64,000 bases of DNA from Halorubrum aethiopicum (GCF_001542905.1 NZ_LOAJ01000002.1:1-64000), one strand, 5' to 3'. Shown: positions 27,125 through 35,948, counted from the stretch's first letter. Notes: generated by a model from the letters alone, not told the origin. Numbers and translations: made by a program.

Positions 27125-27811
27125 ATGAGGCTTGTCGCTGAATTCGAGATCTACTGCGACGCGCTTCCGCTCGTTGAGGTAGCAGCGACAGTACCCGAGG
27201 CGACGCTGATCCTCGAACTACAGTTTAACCATGGGGAACGCCCCCTGTTTCTAGTCACCATAACAAACGGTTCTGACCAAGCGGTTACAAACGCGCTTTC
27301 TGACGCCTACGATGTCGGTGAATGGACGCTTGTCGGAGAGGCCGGTGACACGCGTCGCTACCAAGTAATGCCAGCACTCAGCTTCGAAGAACAACTCGGC
27401 GGTCACATAGACGATCTCGCGGGTCTTGAGGCGCTCGCTACGGCGGATGCAATCATCGAGCGGATCGAGGTATTACCGGACGGCTGGCGACAGACCGGAT
27501 GGTTCGCCGACCGAGAAGCGTTCAATAAATTCTCGACGTTCTGGCAACAGAACGCCGATTTCAGATTGTTTCGTCTCACCCGTAATCGGGAGTCTAAACC
27601 ACCTGGAGATGGGCTAACCAATCATCAGCAGGAGGCGCTTCGGACGGCGTACGAAATGGGTCATTTCGACATCCCGCGGCGGGCATCACTGGAAGACGTC
27701 GCTACGGAATTGGATATCTCTGCGTCATCGCTCTCTGAGCGGTTGCGTCGCGCGGAGACGCAGCTCATCGAAGAGACGGTAGCGACAACGTGGCCGCCCC
27801 TCCCCGATTGA
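27125..27811 (+). CDS. HTH_10 (Bat-type) transcription regulator
   Basis: The 228-residue protein has an N-terminal ligand-sensing-like domain (MRLVAEFEIYCDALPLVEVA) and a C-terminal HTH_10 with LTNHQQEALRTAYEMGHFD and a recognition part ELDISASSLSERLRRAE. This is the short form of the bacterio-opsin activator family. It lies between two paralogous hydrolase genes, one divergent (ATG at 26994) and one 90 bases downstream on the same strand, and is the obvious candidate to control both. Confidence 0.85.
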   Translation: MRLVAEFEIYCDALPLVEVAATVPEATLILELQFNHGERPLFLVTITNGSDQAVTNALSDAYDVGEWTLVGEAGDTRRYQVMPALSFEEQLGGHIDDLAGLEALATADAIIERIEVLPDGWRQTGWFADREAFNKFSTFWQQNADFRLFRLTRNRESKPPGDGLTNHQQEALRTAYEMGHFDIPRRASLEDVATELDISASSLSERLRRAETQLIEETVATTWPPLPD

Positions 27812-27901
27812 ATCACTACGCACGGAACAGGTCCACACTTAAATGGCCGAATGATTGAGAGATGGAGGTTCCCCAATCCCACTCGAACGAAGAAACGCAC
27901 A

Positions 27902-28708
27902 ATGCAGACGGTCACGTCAGCCGATGGCACCAGTATCGCGTTCGAACGACATGGAGAAGGACCACCACTAATCCTTCTTCATGGTGGCTCCTCACCCCAG
28001 TATTGGAAGCCGGTGATTCCTCGATTCGCCGACGACTACACCGTCATCATTCCCCATCGACGTGGAGTTGGGGAAAGCGACGACTCCGAGGAGTATAGCC
28101 TCGATCGAGGAGTCGAAGATATCTGTGCGATTATCGATGCGGTAGACGGAACCCCGGTTCTATTCGGGCACTCATTCGGCGGTCTGTTGGCGATTGAAAC
28201 CGCCCGTACCGCAGCAGTCGAGAAACTCATCGCGTACGAACCGGCTGTCCTCGTTGGTGAGTACAGACAACAGGCCGACCTCGCCTCACAGATGCAGACG
28301 CGAATCGACAACGGAGAACGCCGACAGGCAATGAAGTTCTACATCCGCGAGGTCATGCACGGTGGCGATATTGATGATCTCGACGGGTGGCTCGCCGAGT
28401 GGCCGCCTTGGCCGGACATCGTCGCGTTGACTGAAAACATCGCGCGGATCAACCGTGCCATCGAACAGTACCAACTCCCCGACTCGCTATCCATCGACGC
28501 GCCAACGCTCCTGTTGACCGGAACCGAAGGTCCACCTCACCTCAGGGACGGCATCCGTGCGGTTGACGAAGCTCTCACTGACAGCACGTTCGTCGAGTTC
28601 GAGGGTATCGGTCACGGCGGGCCGACAGAGGCACCAGATCGCGTCACTTCCGAGGTTCGCGGGTTCATCGAAGGGAAGAAGACACCCACTCCAAAAAGTA
28701 GCGACTAA
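27902..28708 (+). CDS. alpha/beta hydrolase, paralogue 2
   Basis: I start at ATG 27902, which aligns with the start of paralogue 1; an upstream in-frame ATG at 27851 adds a basic tail not shared with it. The 268-residue protein has LILLHGG, nucleophile GHSFG (S91), TGTEGP and the catalytic His in GIGHGG. Identity with paralogue 1 is high over the whole length, indicating gene duplication or two insertions of related genes. Its stop overlaps the end of the oppositely directed small gene at 28705. Confidence 0.85.
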   Translation: MQTVTSADGTSIAFERHGEGPPLILLHGGSSPQYWKPVIPRFADDYTVIIPHRRGVGESDDSEEYSLDRGVEDICAIIDAVDGTPVLFGHSFGGLLAIETARTAAVEKLIAYEPAVLVGEYRQQADLASQMQTRIDNGERRQAMKFYIREVMHGGDIDDLDGWLAEWPPWPDIVALTENIARINRAIEQYQLPDSLSIDAPTLLLTGTEGPPHLRDGIRAVDEALTDSTFVEFEGIGHGGPTEAPDRVTSEVRGFIEGKKTPTPKSSD

Positions 28709-28881
28709 GTGATAGCATCGCCCTCAGGGCCAGATCCTGAGGTACTCGCCTTGTTTCCTCTGTAGACGGTCGTCAATTCATCCGGATTCAAGTCCTCTTC
28801 GAGAACGAGCTCGCCGAGTTCTTCGCGAGTCCCGCCCGGATAGGCGGCGATCAGATCGAGGAGCGCGTCGTATTCATCCAT
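28705..28881 (-). CDS. 58-aa acidic protein, element operon
   Basis: A 58-residue frame runs from ATG 28881 to TAG at 28705. It starts inside the last codons of the gene at 28874 and so looks translationally coupled to it. The sequence MDEYDALLDLIAAYPGGTREEL followed by LEEDLNPDELTTVYRG has the look of a small helical, winged-helix-like fragment. It overlaps the hydrolase stop tail-to-tail. This marks one end of the operator-bearing element. Function unknown. Confidence 0.55.
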   Translation of the reverse strand: MDEYDALLDLIAAYPGGTREELGELVLEEDLNPDELTTVYRGNKASTSGSGPEGDAIT

Positions 28882-29320
28882 CGTACTCGGTATCGATCGC
28901 CTGCGTCCGTCTTGTCTCTAAGAGTTCACGCTTCCCGACCGACGCGTCGAGTGGAGCCATGACGAGCATACCGGGAGCGGCGTGACATGGGACGCGGTCG
29001 CCGGCGTAAAAGCCCGTACTCGTCGTCGGAACTTGGACACGATACCCGTTCCCGGAGTGCTGGATCCGAGTGTCGATCCCACGGTGAATCGAGTCAGTCG
29101 TCTGCGTCGCGAGCGCGACGAGTTCGGCTCGGTCGGCCATCGGCACGCGGTCGGGATCGCGATCGATCACGAGCATGAGGTCGTCGAAACCGTACGCGAC
29201 GACCTCCGAACGGTGGATCGTGTCGCCGTCGGCGGTCTCCTCGACGAGCCCGGCACTGCGGGCAGGCTTCGTTACCTGGAGCGCGAGGCCGTCGCCCGTT
29301 TTGGTCAGTTGGTTCGCCAT
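28874..29320 (-). CDS. hypothetical element protein, AbrB-like C-terminal segment
   Basis: The 148-residue protein is the second gene of the unit reading left from 30 kb; its ATG directly follows the stop of the upstream gene. A stretch SGNGYRVQVPTTSTGFYAG with DRVPCHAAPGMLVMAP resembles a SpoVT/AbrB swapped-hairpin strand pattern, which would suggest DNA binding, but this rests on pattern alone. The first half has no motif I know. Confidence 0.55.
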   Translation of the reverse strand: MANQLTKTGDGLALQVTKPARSAGLVEETADGDTIHRSEVVAYGFDDLMLVIDRDPDRVPMADRAELVALATQTTDSIHRGIDTRIQHSGNGYRVQVPTTSTGFYAGDRVPCHAAPGMLVMAPLDASVGKRELLETRRTQAIDTEYDG

Positions 29321-30010
29321 CTACTCGATCACCTCCTGAATCGTCGCGATCGTCCCGATAACCGGATACTCCCATCTGAGGAACTCGCCGTCCTCAACGT
29401 GTTCAACCGTGGCGTGAAGCATCGGCGTTCCCCATCCATCCTCCGTCTCGACGACACCAATCTCACCGAGCTTCGTCAATTCCTGTTCATCGCCAAGATC
29501 AACTGCCGGCGGCTCGGAAAACTCGACCGTGAATTGGAGAAAGCCCTCGCCGTATTCGTCGACCGATTCGTACTCGAAGTCGTCCGTCGTGACCTCGAAC
29601 GCTCGTTCGTCATCGAGTGTGATGCGGAAGGTCTGTCGCTCCGTCTTGGTCTCGAAGAGTGCTTCGGCCACGTCGTCACGTTCGACGCCGCGCGTTTCGA
29701 CGCGATACACGTAGCCGGTATCCGGTGATCCATGAACGTCCTCGATGGCGTCCCACCACTGCTTCGGCGTCCCAAATCCCGACTGTACCGCCCACTCGTA
29801 TCGAAGGCTATCAGCGTCAGGATCCTCGATCGACGCGACCTGTTCGACCGTCACGTCGACGAGCTTCTCGCCCGTCCGGGTCGCCCGCGCCCAGGTGTCG
29901 CCCGTGGTCCGGTCGCTCGTCCGGAAGGTGTACACCTCGCCCTCGTCGAGAAGCTGTGCGCGGGCTGTCGGATTCCCGAAGATGATCGGGCCGACGTGGT
30001 TACTCGACAT
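29321..30010 (-). CDS. ASCH/PUA-like domain protein, hypothetical
   Basis: I start at ATG 30010 (MSSNHVGPIIFGNPTARA); an in-frame ATG at 30037 is the alternative, and the longer frame beyond it runs through promoter DNA. The 229-residue protein has an N-terminal region GEVYTFRTSDRTTGDTWAR followed by KLVDVTVEQVASI and FGTPKQWWDAIEDVHG, which has the order of strands and helix of an ASCH domain, an RNA-binding or RNA-processing fold. The second half is beta-rich. It leads a three-gene unit and has a palindromic operator about 76 bases upstream. Confidence 0.55.
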   Translation of the reverse strand: MSSNHVGPIIFGNPTARAQLLDEGEVYTFRTSDRTTGDTWARATRTGEKLVDVTVEQVASIEDPDADSLRYEWAVQSGFGTPKQWWDAIEDVHGSPDTGYVYRVETRGVERDDVAEALFETKTERQTFRITLDDERAFEVTTDDFEYESVDEYGEGFLQFTVEFSEPPAVDLGDEQELTKLGEIGVVETEDGWGTPMLHATVEHVEDGEFLRWEYPVIGTIATIQEVIE

Positions 30011-30085
30011 CGGTTCCTCCGTGTTCGCGTGTCTCATCCATATATGGTCACCTGCGCGCCGTGGGTCTCCCCGCAACGCTCGTCT

Positions 30086-30104
30086 GTTACTATAGTATAG
30101 TAAC
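30086..30104. promoter_or_regulatory. palindromic operator O1
   Basis: GTTACTAT-AGT-ATAGTAAC, a perfect 8-3-8 palindrome, sits in the 164-bp gap between divergent genes starting at 30010 (minus) and 30175 (plus). It is one of five copies in the window and could control both genes. Confidence 0.75.
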
Positions 30105-30174
30105 CTAAAAGCATACCGGCGGACCTCAGGTTGCCGACCGCCCGTTTTTCCAACTCCCGGACAAATCAGCGAAT

Positions 30175-30402
30175 ATGAGCGACTACACGCCGGCGTCGGA
30201 GCGATCATTCCCGGAGGTCGTCGTCAGGATCGTCGAGCACAACCGAGGCGTTCCGGAATCGGGTATCCGAATTAATCTCACTCACCGGAATCGAGCGACG
30301 AAAGGATTGGATGACACGCTCGATCAGCTCGTCGACGAGGGGCGGCTGGTCGAACGCAACGGGAAGTACTGGACGCCGGAAGATGCGCCCGACGACGTGT
30401 AA
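30175..30402 (+). CDS. small winged-helix-like protein, candidate regulator
   Basis: The 75-residue protein reads as a winged helix: RSFPEVVVRIVEHNRGV, then a turn and helix RATKGLDDTLDQLVDEGRL, then a wing LVERNGKYWTPED. Such small proteins act as transcriptional regulators or assembly factors in haloarchaeal plasmids and viruses. It is divergent from the ASCH-like gene and separated from it by operator O1, an arrangement typical of an autoregulated repressor. That it binds the five palindromes is a hypothesis. Confidence 0.6.
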   Translation: MSDYTPASERSFPEVVVRIVEHNRGVPESGIRINLTHRNRATKGLDDTLDQLVDEGRLVERNGKYWTPEDAPDDV

Positions 30403-30406
30403 GTGA

Positions 30407-31081
30407 TTACAACGTGTCGAACGACTGTTCGCTCCCCAGTCGATCAGGCGTGAACGAGACACCACGGTCGGCGTAGTAGAGCGCAAGGTTCGCTTCGAGG
30501 TCTGTGATCAGGTAGTGGTCGAGTACGTCGCGAAGCCCGGCGACGGCAACGCTATCGCCGGCAGAGACGGATCGAAGCCACTCTGGCCCAAGTTCCTCAC
30601 CGAAGCGCGTGTTGTCTACAGGTGCGCCGTTCCAGATTGTCTTCGGGACCGGGTAGTCGTAGGCGTCAAGACAGTCCTCCAGCGAGGGCCACTTATCGTT
30701 CGGGCCACACGCCGCTTTTCGGTCGGCGAAGAGGTCGACGTGCGGGCCACGGGTGTGAATCTCCGGCGTCGACACCTCAACATCGAAGTTCGCACTTCGC
30801 TTGTACAGAAAGTCCATATCGAACCCGATGCCGTTGTAGCTCACGAGCGCATCCGGATCGATCGCGTCGATCGCCTCGAACGCCTTCTTGACGAGCTCGT
30901 CTTCATCGTCGTCGCTCTCACGGACGAACGTCTGATACTCGGCGTCACTCGCCGGGTTTCCGTAGGGATGGCTCCCGACGCCGATGGCGACCGTCTCGCC
31001 CTTCGTCGGATCGAAGTGGGTTGTCTCAATGTCGAACGTCGCGAGTCGGTCGCACGGATCGGATTCTGCGTCGTATTTCAT
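30407..31081 (-). CDS. stand-alone 3'-5' exonuclease, PolB/RNase H type
   Basis: The 224-residue protein is a DEDD-type exonuclease resembling the proofreading domain of B-family polymerases: ExoI FDIET (D17, E19), ExoII SYNGIGFDMDF (N83, D88) and ExoIII YLITDLEANL near residue 190. It has no polymerase part. It is convergent with the small winged-helix gene, four bases apart. In plasmids such proteins may serve replication or repair. The polymerase at 10422 lacks exactly these motifs, although the two genes seem to belong to different segments. Confidence 0.8.
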   Translation of the reverse strand: MKYDAESDPCDRLATFDIETTHFDPTKGETVAIGVGSHPYGNPASDAEYQTFVRESDDDEDELVKKAFEAIDAIDPDALVSYNGIGFDMDFLYKRSANFDVEVSTPEIHTRGPHVDLFADRKAACGPNDKWPSLEDCLDAYDYPVPKTIWNGAPVDNTRFGEELGPEWLRSVSAGDSVAVAGLRDVLDHYLITDLEANLALYYADRGVSFTPDRLGSEQSFDTL

Positions 31082-31548
31082 ACGTCCGCACGATAGCCCG
31101 ACTCTATATGAATGTTTGGTGAGACAAGCCCGCTTTTTAAGCTATGTGTTATACACAGATCGGGCGTCTCGGTGACTGTATGAACATGTACAGACACACA
31201 CGACGAGTACAGTAGTGTATATCGAATTTCAGACTGTTTTCAATTCTCGTGCGCGAATTGCTGGCGTTGTGATCCATCGATATTTCGGCCATCAAATTCT
31301 GGATAACTTGTTCAAGTTGATCGGTGTTTCCGATAGTTTGGACTGTCGTGTAGCAGGTAATGGTGACTTTGGGTTCTGTGGCTCTGTTGAAATCCTCAGA
31401 AGCTGACATATTCACTCCTTCAATCGATAGTACAGTGTGTGAACCTTGTAGATTCGCTACCTATATTTTGCCGACGTAGATCCGTCTCCTTTGTTCTCTA
31501 CGTATTGAATACAGGGTCTTTTTGACGCCGTTCTTTTATGCCTGATAT
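31082..31548. other. 467-bp gap at the edge of a probable insertion
   Basis: No gene is well supported here. A minus-strand frame (31149-31415) includes TDQLEQVIQNLMAEIS, which faintly recalls the N box of a histidine kinase, but it runs across the IS-end-like motif at 31380. It may be a decayed kinase fragment cut by an insertion. This gap marks the change from operator-bearing element to the 31-37 kb segment. Confidence 0.35.
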
Positions 31549-32205
31549 ATGCCCTCCATGAATCGGCGCGCAGTTCTTACAGCAGTTAGCACGGCGTCTC
31601 TCGGAAGCATCGCAGGATGCTCACTCGATCAGTCTGATGAGCCACCGACTGGTAGCCTCAGGTTCGTCAACAACGACGAGACTGTCCCGCACTCATTCAC
31701 AATGCGTGTCACGGATGTCGGCACTGCGCCGGGCGAGGAAACGTATGGGGTTTCTGGTCAGACGACAGTCTCACCGGCACAGCAGAACCTCACAGCCTCG
31801 GCAACGCTTGAACCTGGCAGCAGTGAGACGTACGACTCTGTTTTCACCGAACCCGCGTGGTACGCCATTGAGTTCACGGTGGACGATCAGCCACCAGCTG
31901 ACGAAGGCGGCCACGTGGTCTACTCACCCGTACCGGATGACGAACCGATCGGACGCATGTTAACCGGGAAAGTGGGAAGTAATGGTGGCTTCTGGTGGAC
32001 GATCAGCGCAACCGAAAACGCGGGTACATTCGACTTCTAGCACGTACTGTATTTGTAGGCGGAAACAGTCACCATCATCAACTAGACTGTTTGTATTGAC
32101 GAATCTTTTTGGCCACCTTGAGGAGACCTCATACAAGATACGCACTCTTGAGCAACCATATATTCAGTCGATGATATATCCGAAGAATAGGATTTCAACA
32201 GAGCC
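31380..32205. mobile_element. inverted-repeat-bounded cassette carrying a lipoprotein
   Basis: GGCTCTGTTGAAATCCT at 31380-31396 is repeated as a perfect 17-bp inverted copy at 32189-32205. The 826-bp unit contains the lipoprotein gene and no transposase. I see no convincing target-site duplication. The ends resemble terminal inverted repeats of haloarchaeal insertion sequences as I remember them, but I cannot verify the family. It may be a non-autonomous element or two independent scars. Confidence 0.5.
31549..32040 (+). CDS. secreted lipoprotein, hypothetical
   Basis: The 163-residue protein has a Tat-type lipoprotein signal, MNRRAVLTAVSTASLGSIAGC, with start at 31549 or the ATG three codons later. 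The mature part is a beta-rich domain with conserved-looking SLRFVNNDETVPHSFTMRV and TASATLEPGSSETYDSVF. This is a common haloarchaeal immunoglobulin-like lipoprotein type with unknown role. It is the only gene inside an inverted-repeat-bounded unit. Confidence 0.75.
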   Translation: MPSMNRRAVLTAVSTASLGSIAGCSLDQSDEPPTGSLRFVNNDETVPHSFTMRVTDVGTAPGEETYGVSGQTTVSPAQQNLTASATLEPGSSETYDSVFTEPAWYAIEFTVDDQPPADEGGHVVYSPVPDDEPIGRMLTGKVGSNGGFWWTISATENAGTFDF

Positions 32206-32209
32206 TGAC

Positions 32210-32644
32210 TTAGGTGTCTCTAGAGGCCGCACCACCGACAACGAGCGTCGGAATGTCAGTCATTCTGACGACTCGCTCTGTAGTACTTCCGGCGGTCGCG
32301 ATACGTGAGAATCCAGTTCGACCCTGCGTCCCCATGACGATCAAATCAATCCCGTAATCGGTGGCAGCGTCGATGATCTCCTCGCTGGGTATTCCACGCC
32401 GGAGATGGGGTTTGACCTGGATGTTGCGGTCTGACCCTCGGGCAACCACCGCATCTAATGCCTCCTCACCGATGGCCTCCTGTTTTTCGACCGCAAAATC
32501 CCAGTGACCGCTCGGCCCTGCCTCTTCGACGACGAACAGTGCGTGAACCATCGCATTGAATTGGACTGCGAGATCCATCGCGTGGTCAACAGCCAGGTCA
32601 CTGTGATCGCTCCCATCGGTTGGAACGAGAATCCGGTCGTACAT
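32210..32644 (-). CDS. universal stress protein (UspA family)
   Basis: I start at the second methionine (ATG 32644), giving the standard N-terminus MYDRILVPTDGSDHSDLAVD; length is 144 residues, typical for a single Usp domain. The ATP-binding loop is present as GTQGRTGFSRIATAGSTTERV in pattern Gx2Gx9GS/T. It is a cytoplasmic nucleotide-binding stress protein. The stop lies five bases from the IS-end-like motif ending at 32205, and another such motif (32689-32707) lies just upstream, so the gene is bracketed by these scars. Confidence 0.92.
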   Translation of the reverse strand: MYDRILVPTDGSDHSDLAVDHAMDLAVQFNAMVHALFVVEEAGPSGHWDFAVEKQEAIGEEALDAVVARGSDRNIQVKPHLRRGIPSEEIIDAATDYGIDLIVMGTQGRTGFSRIATAGSTTERVVRMTDIPTLVVGGAASRDT

Positions 32645-32688
32645 ACAGGCCTCAGCGGGCGGCATGAGAATAAGATTTCAGCTAATCG

Positions 32689-32707
32689 GCTCTGTTGAGA
32701 CCCTCAC
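32689..32707 (+). repeat. IS-end-like motif
   Basis: GGCTCTGTTGAGACCCTCA matches the left end of the cassette at 31380 except for a few bases. It lies between the universal stress protein and the histidine kinase gene. Confidence 0.4.
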
Positions 32708-32825
32708 TCTGCGAGATGTCCTTGAGGCCGTGTCGAATCCAGAGCGTATAATCAGAACAAGATATTATCCGGGTGAGCGAGTATTAACAAAAATAGTTTA
32801 TGTGAATAGCAATAAATGAGCGGCT

Positions 32826-34244
32826 GTGAAATGGAAGCAAGTTGAGGAAGTCGGCCTATTTCACAACGACGCTAACGAGAACGGGGAAACTCTAGTTCTC
32901 CATGTCGATGACGATCCCCAGTTCGGAAATATGGTGTCACTCTATCTCGAAAAAATCCGAGACAATCTCACTGTAGTCACTGAAACTGATGCCGGAAGTG
33001 GTCTTGATCGAGTCGAAAACGATCCAATTGACTGTATCATTAGTGATTACCAAATGCCCAAGATGGACGGGCTTGAATTTCTGGAGGCTGTCCGTGACGA
33101 ATATCCCAATCTTCCGTTTATCCTGTTTACAGGTGAAGGTAGCGAGAGAATCGCATCCGAGGCAACCACCCATAATGTAACTTCTTATCTCCAAAAATCT
33201 GGAACTGAAACATACGAACTCCTCGCACAACAAGTTGAAAACGCAGTTAATCACCACCGCTCGAAACGATTGGCGAAAGTAACCGAAGACCGCTTATTCG
33301 GACTCTATGAGCAGGCAGACGGTTTCTATATGCTCGATGAAAACTGGACGATTACTTACTGGAATCCTCGAATTTCAGAGCGGACTGGGCGTGATCCTGA
33401 AGATGTTCTCGGACGGTCATATTGGAACGTATTTCCAGAGGCAAAAGAACTGAAGACGGAACCTCATTTTCGGGAGGCGATGGAGACACGCAATCCTGTC
33501 AAATTCGAAGTGTGGTATGAGCCTTGTGAGTACTGGGCTGACGTTCGCGCATACCCGATTGATCGGGGACTGTTCGTCCACTCTCGAAACATATCCGACA
33601 TCAAAGAGCAAGAACGCGAAATTGAGCGACGTAACCATATCCTCGAATCGTTTGCGAATACAGTTTCACATGATCTCCGGAATCCGCTTCAGGTCGCTGA
33701 GGGACGGTTACAGTTAGCAGAGAAAACTGGTGATTTCGAGCATCTGAATGAAGTCAAACAAGCACATAATCGGATGCGAAATTTGATTGATAACTTACTC
33801 AGTATCGCTCGTGGTGAGGATCTAGATATTTCTGAGATTTCACTTCAGGAGAGTGCTTCAGAAGCTTGGTCAACAGTTACCTCGAAAGAGACGAAACTGG
33901 AGATCGACGATAGTGCCCGCTTCGAGGCACAGCCCAGTCAACTCCGCCGCTTGTTTGAGAACCTATTCTGGAACGCCCTGGAACACGGTGACGCGGATGT
34001 CGTGAGAGTTGGTGTGATGGACGATGACGGAATTTATATCGAAGACGATGGCCAGGGTATTCCGACGAGTGAACGAGACAGAATCTTCGACACTGGCTAT
34101 TCAACGACTGAGGATGGGCCAGGTTACGGACTTCACATCGTCGAAAGTATCGCGGACCTTCACGACTGGACCATTCGTGTTACAGAGGGCGACACGGGAG
34201 GAGCTCGATTCGAGATACGCGGAATCACTTTCGTGGATCAGTAA
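32826..34244 (+). CDS. hybrid receiver-PAS histidine kinase
   Basis: The 472-residue protein starts with GTG at 32826. A receiver domain (about 20-135) has the acidic pocket D28/D29, phosphoacceptor D74 in IISDYQMPKMDG, and K124. A PAS domain follows (about 155-260), then HisKA with SHDLRNPLQV (H282) and HATPase_c with NLFWNALEHG, EDDGQGIP and GPGYGLHIV. No membrane segments. A receiver at the N-terminus is common in haloarchaeal phosphorelay kinases. Codon use is more AT-rich than in many neighbours. The catalytic half resembles the kinase at 7030. No partner regulator is adjacent. Confidence 0.9.
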   Translation: MKWKQVEEVGLFHNDANENGETLVLHVDDDPQFGNMVSLYLEKIRDNLTVVTETDAGSGLDRVENDPIDCIISDYQMPKMDGLEFLEAVRDEYPNLPFILFTGEGSERIASEATTHNVTSYLQKSGTETYELLAQQVENAVNHHRSKRLAKVTEDRLFGLYEQADGFYMLDENWTITYWNPRISERTGRDPEDVLGRSYWNVFPEAKELKTEPHFREAMETRNPVKFEVWYEPCEYWADVRAYPIDRGLFVHSRNISDIKEQEREIERRNHILESFANTVSHDLRNPLQVAEGRLQLAEKTGDFEHLNEVKQAHNRMRNLIDNLLSIARGEDLDISEISLQESASEAWSTVTSKETKLEIDDSARFEAQPSQLRRLFENLFWNALEHGDADVVRVGVMDDDGIYIEDDGQGIPTSERDRIFDTGYSTTEDGPGYGLHIVESIADLHDWTIRVTEGDTGGARFEIRGITFVDQ

Positions 34245-34362
34245 CCCGTCTTGTCCTGTGATGGTATCCTGTATCGGAAATACACTGAGTAGCTGATCCG
34301 ATAGAGAGTGTTCGAAAGAACCACCTCAATCCCGGTATTCAGCAACCAGTATCTACGAATCT

Positions 34363-34430
34363 GGCTCTATTGAAATTTAAGAACCGATAGGATCGGCGTG
34401 AGAGGTACAGAGTGTGTATTCAGCACCCTG
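34363..34430 (+). repeat. IS-end-like repeat
   Basis: GGCTCTATTGAAATTTAAGA opens a stretch similar to 6904-6970. An inverted version of the core (GAATTTCAACAGAACC) lies at 37371-37386, so the two could bound the 3-kb block holding two polytopic membrane proteins and a cupin. No transposase is present. Confidence 0.4.
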
Positions 34431-34462
34431 TCCGTATTCGTCTTACACCACCATCGGTCACA

Positions 34463-35206
34463 TCACTCCTCACGAAGGTACGCGGACGCCTCACGACCAC
34501 CTGCGCCTAGTAGGAGGACGCCGAGAGCGACGAACCAGACGATCTGGGTCAGCCCGAAGACGCCACCGCCGATCTCACCGAGTGCTGGAATCGCCGAGAG
34601 GATGCCTGCGGTCCCGACCACGAACCCGAAGTAGTTCACCAGTCGGTGGAGCGCGCGCGTCCGTAGCGCCACCACACTCACGAGCAGTGTCCAGAGACCA
34701 CCGATGACCTCGTTACCGCCGCCCAACCCGTCGATGACCGGGCTTACTGCCAGCCAGACCGTGGTCGCTTGCGCCGAGTCGGTACTGTAGAGGTCGATGA
34801 CTACGCCCGTCGCAAGGGTGGCAATCATCCCGCTAGCGATGACCAGACCGGCCCAGATGAGGCCGAATGTAGTCGTCGCACGCATCAACATTGGTGCGTC
34901 GGCTTTGAGGTGTTCGTGGAGCGCTAGAACGAGCCCCACCAGCACGATACCGAAGACCACGTAGATGAGCAGGTACATCGCGTACAGACTCGTCTCGTTC
35001 GCGACGAACAGTTCGACCTGTTCGAGCGCCCCGGTGACGCCCGCGAAATCGAGGATGACGAGGAAGTACGCGATACCGGCCACGTAAATGGCCGCTTCGG
35101 TGATCGCGGCCAGACCTCCTACGCGAAGGTAATTCCACCGACTCACACCGGTCGGCCGCTCAATACTTTCGACTGCTTGGTTAGTAGACGATGCCACTTT
35201 TATCAC
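34463..35206 (-). CDS. DUF4386-like polytopic membrane protein 1
   Basis: The 247-residue protein has about seven hydrophobic segments, starting with RVGGLAAITEAAIYVAGIAYFLVILDF and including LYAMYLLIYVVFGIVLVGLVLAL. The order and lengths suggest the DUF4386 family, whose function is unknown. A related but divergent protein is encoded at 36361, with a cupin gene between. The start ATG at 35206 precedes a short charged N-terminus. Confidence 0.65.
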   Translation of the reverse strand: MIKVASSTNQAVESIERPTGVSRWNYLRVGGLAAITEAAIYVAGIAYFLVILDFAGVTGALEQVELFVANETSLYAMYLLIYVVFGIVLVGLVLALHEHLKADAPMLMRATTTFGLIWAGLVIASGMIATLATGVVIDLYSTDSAQATTVWLAVSPVIDGLGGGNEVIGGLWTLLVSVVALRTRALHRLVNYFGFVVGTAGILSAIPALGEIGGGVFGLTQIVWFVALGVLLLGAGGREASAYLREE

Positions 35207-35369
35207 CGATGTTACAATAGCCGTCTGAGAAGATATCCGTGTCGAAGGTTTCTCATCCGCTAGTCAGACTGTCTTCATCCGTTCGGACGGTACAGGATAC
35301 GCTCGTCACCGCACTCGACGGTCAGACAAAGACTGTGTCACTACCAGTCGGCCACGACAGTACAGCGGA

Positions 35370-35948
35370 TTACGTGAGTGGATTTCGACCGAGCATCGTT
35401 ACAATGCCGGCGAGCGCACTCAAGAGCGGTCGCTGAACAAACCACGGGATGCCAGCGAGACGCACGTCCGCACGGTAGTGAGAGAGGACTGCCACTATCA
35501 CGAATAGATCCGGTTGGCCCCCTGCCCCGGCCTCGTAGAGCGCCCGAATTGCGGCTTCGAACTCGCCGGGCGGGCGGAGTGTCGTCCGAACGACGAGGGT
35601 ATCGTCGCCGCGGTTTCGGATGCTATGGGCCTCTCCGGGTGCGATTGGCAGCGATTCTCCGGGGAGCAGGACGTAGGAGTCACTGCGAACCGTCACGTCG
35701 GCCCGACCCGCTATCACCTGCGAGCGTGCCTCCGATCGTGGGTGTAGACGGGCGGGCCCGCTGTCGGTTCCCGGCGGAAGAACGCCGTCCATGATCAAGT
35801 ACGTCCCCTGTTCATCAACACCGCGTTCGAGGAACGTGATGGACGCCCCTGTTGACAGGTCTTCGATGGTGTTCGGATAGGCACCAGTGTCGATTTCTGG
35901 GGAACGCTCCGATTCTGACAACAGCTGCTCGTCTGGCAGTGAATTCAT
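35370..35948 (-). CDS. cupin-domain protein
   Basis: I start at ATG 35948 (MNSLPDEQLLSESE). The 192-residue protein has a cupin barrel: RLHPRSEARSQVIAGRADVTV, YVLLPGESLPIAPGEAHSIRNRG and DDTLVVRTTLRPPG. The first metal-binding motif lacks some usual histidines, so metal binding is uncertain. The C-terminal 60 residues are hydrophobic in places. It may be a small-molecule binding protein or enzyme. It lies between two membrane proteins. Confidence 0.75.
   Translation of the reverse strand: MNSLPDEQLLSESERSPEIDTGAYPNTIEDLSTGASITFLERGVDEQGTYLIMDGVLPPGTDSGPARLHPRSEARSQVIAGRADVTVRSDSYVLLPGESLPIAPGEAHSIRNRGDDTLVVRTTLRPPGEFEAAIRALYEAGAGGQPDLFVIVAVLSHYRADVRLAGIPWFVQRPLLSALAGIVTMLGRNPLT

Noticed and set aside
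30086-30104. Palindrome as a transcription terminator hairpin
   Set aside because: There is no T-run after the arms, and all five copies lie near gene starts rather than consistently at gene ends.
31149-31415. Minus-strand frame with a histidine-kinase N-box-like stretch
   Set aside because: Similarity is faint, it crosses an IS-end-like motif, and no H box or G boxes remain; at best a decayed fragment.
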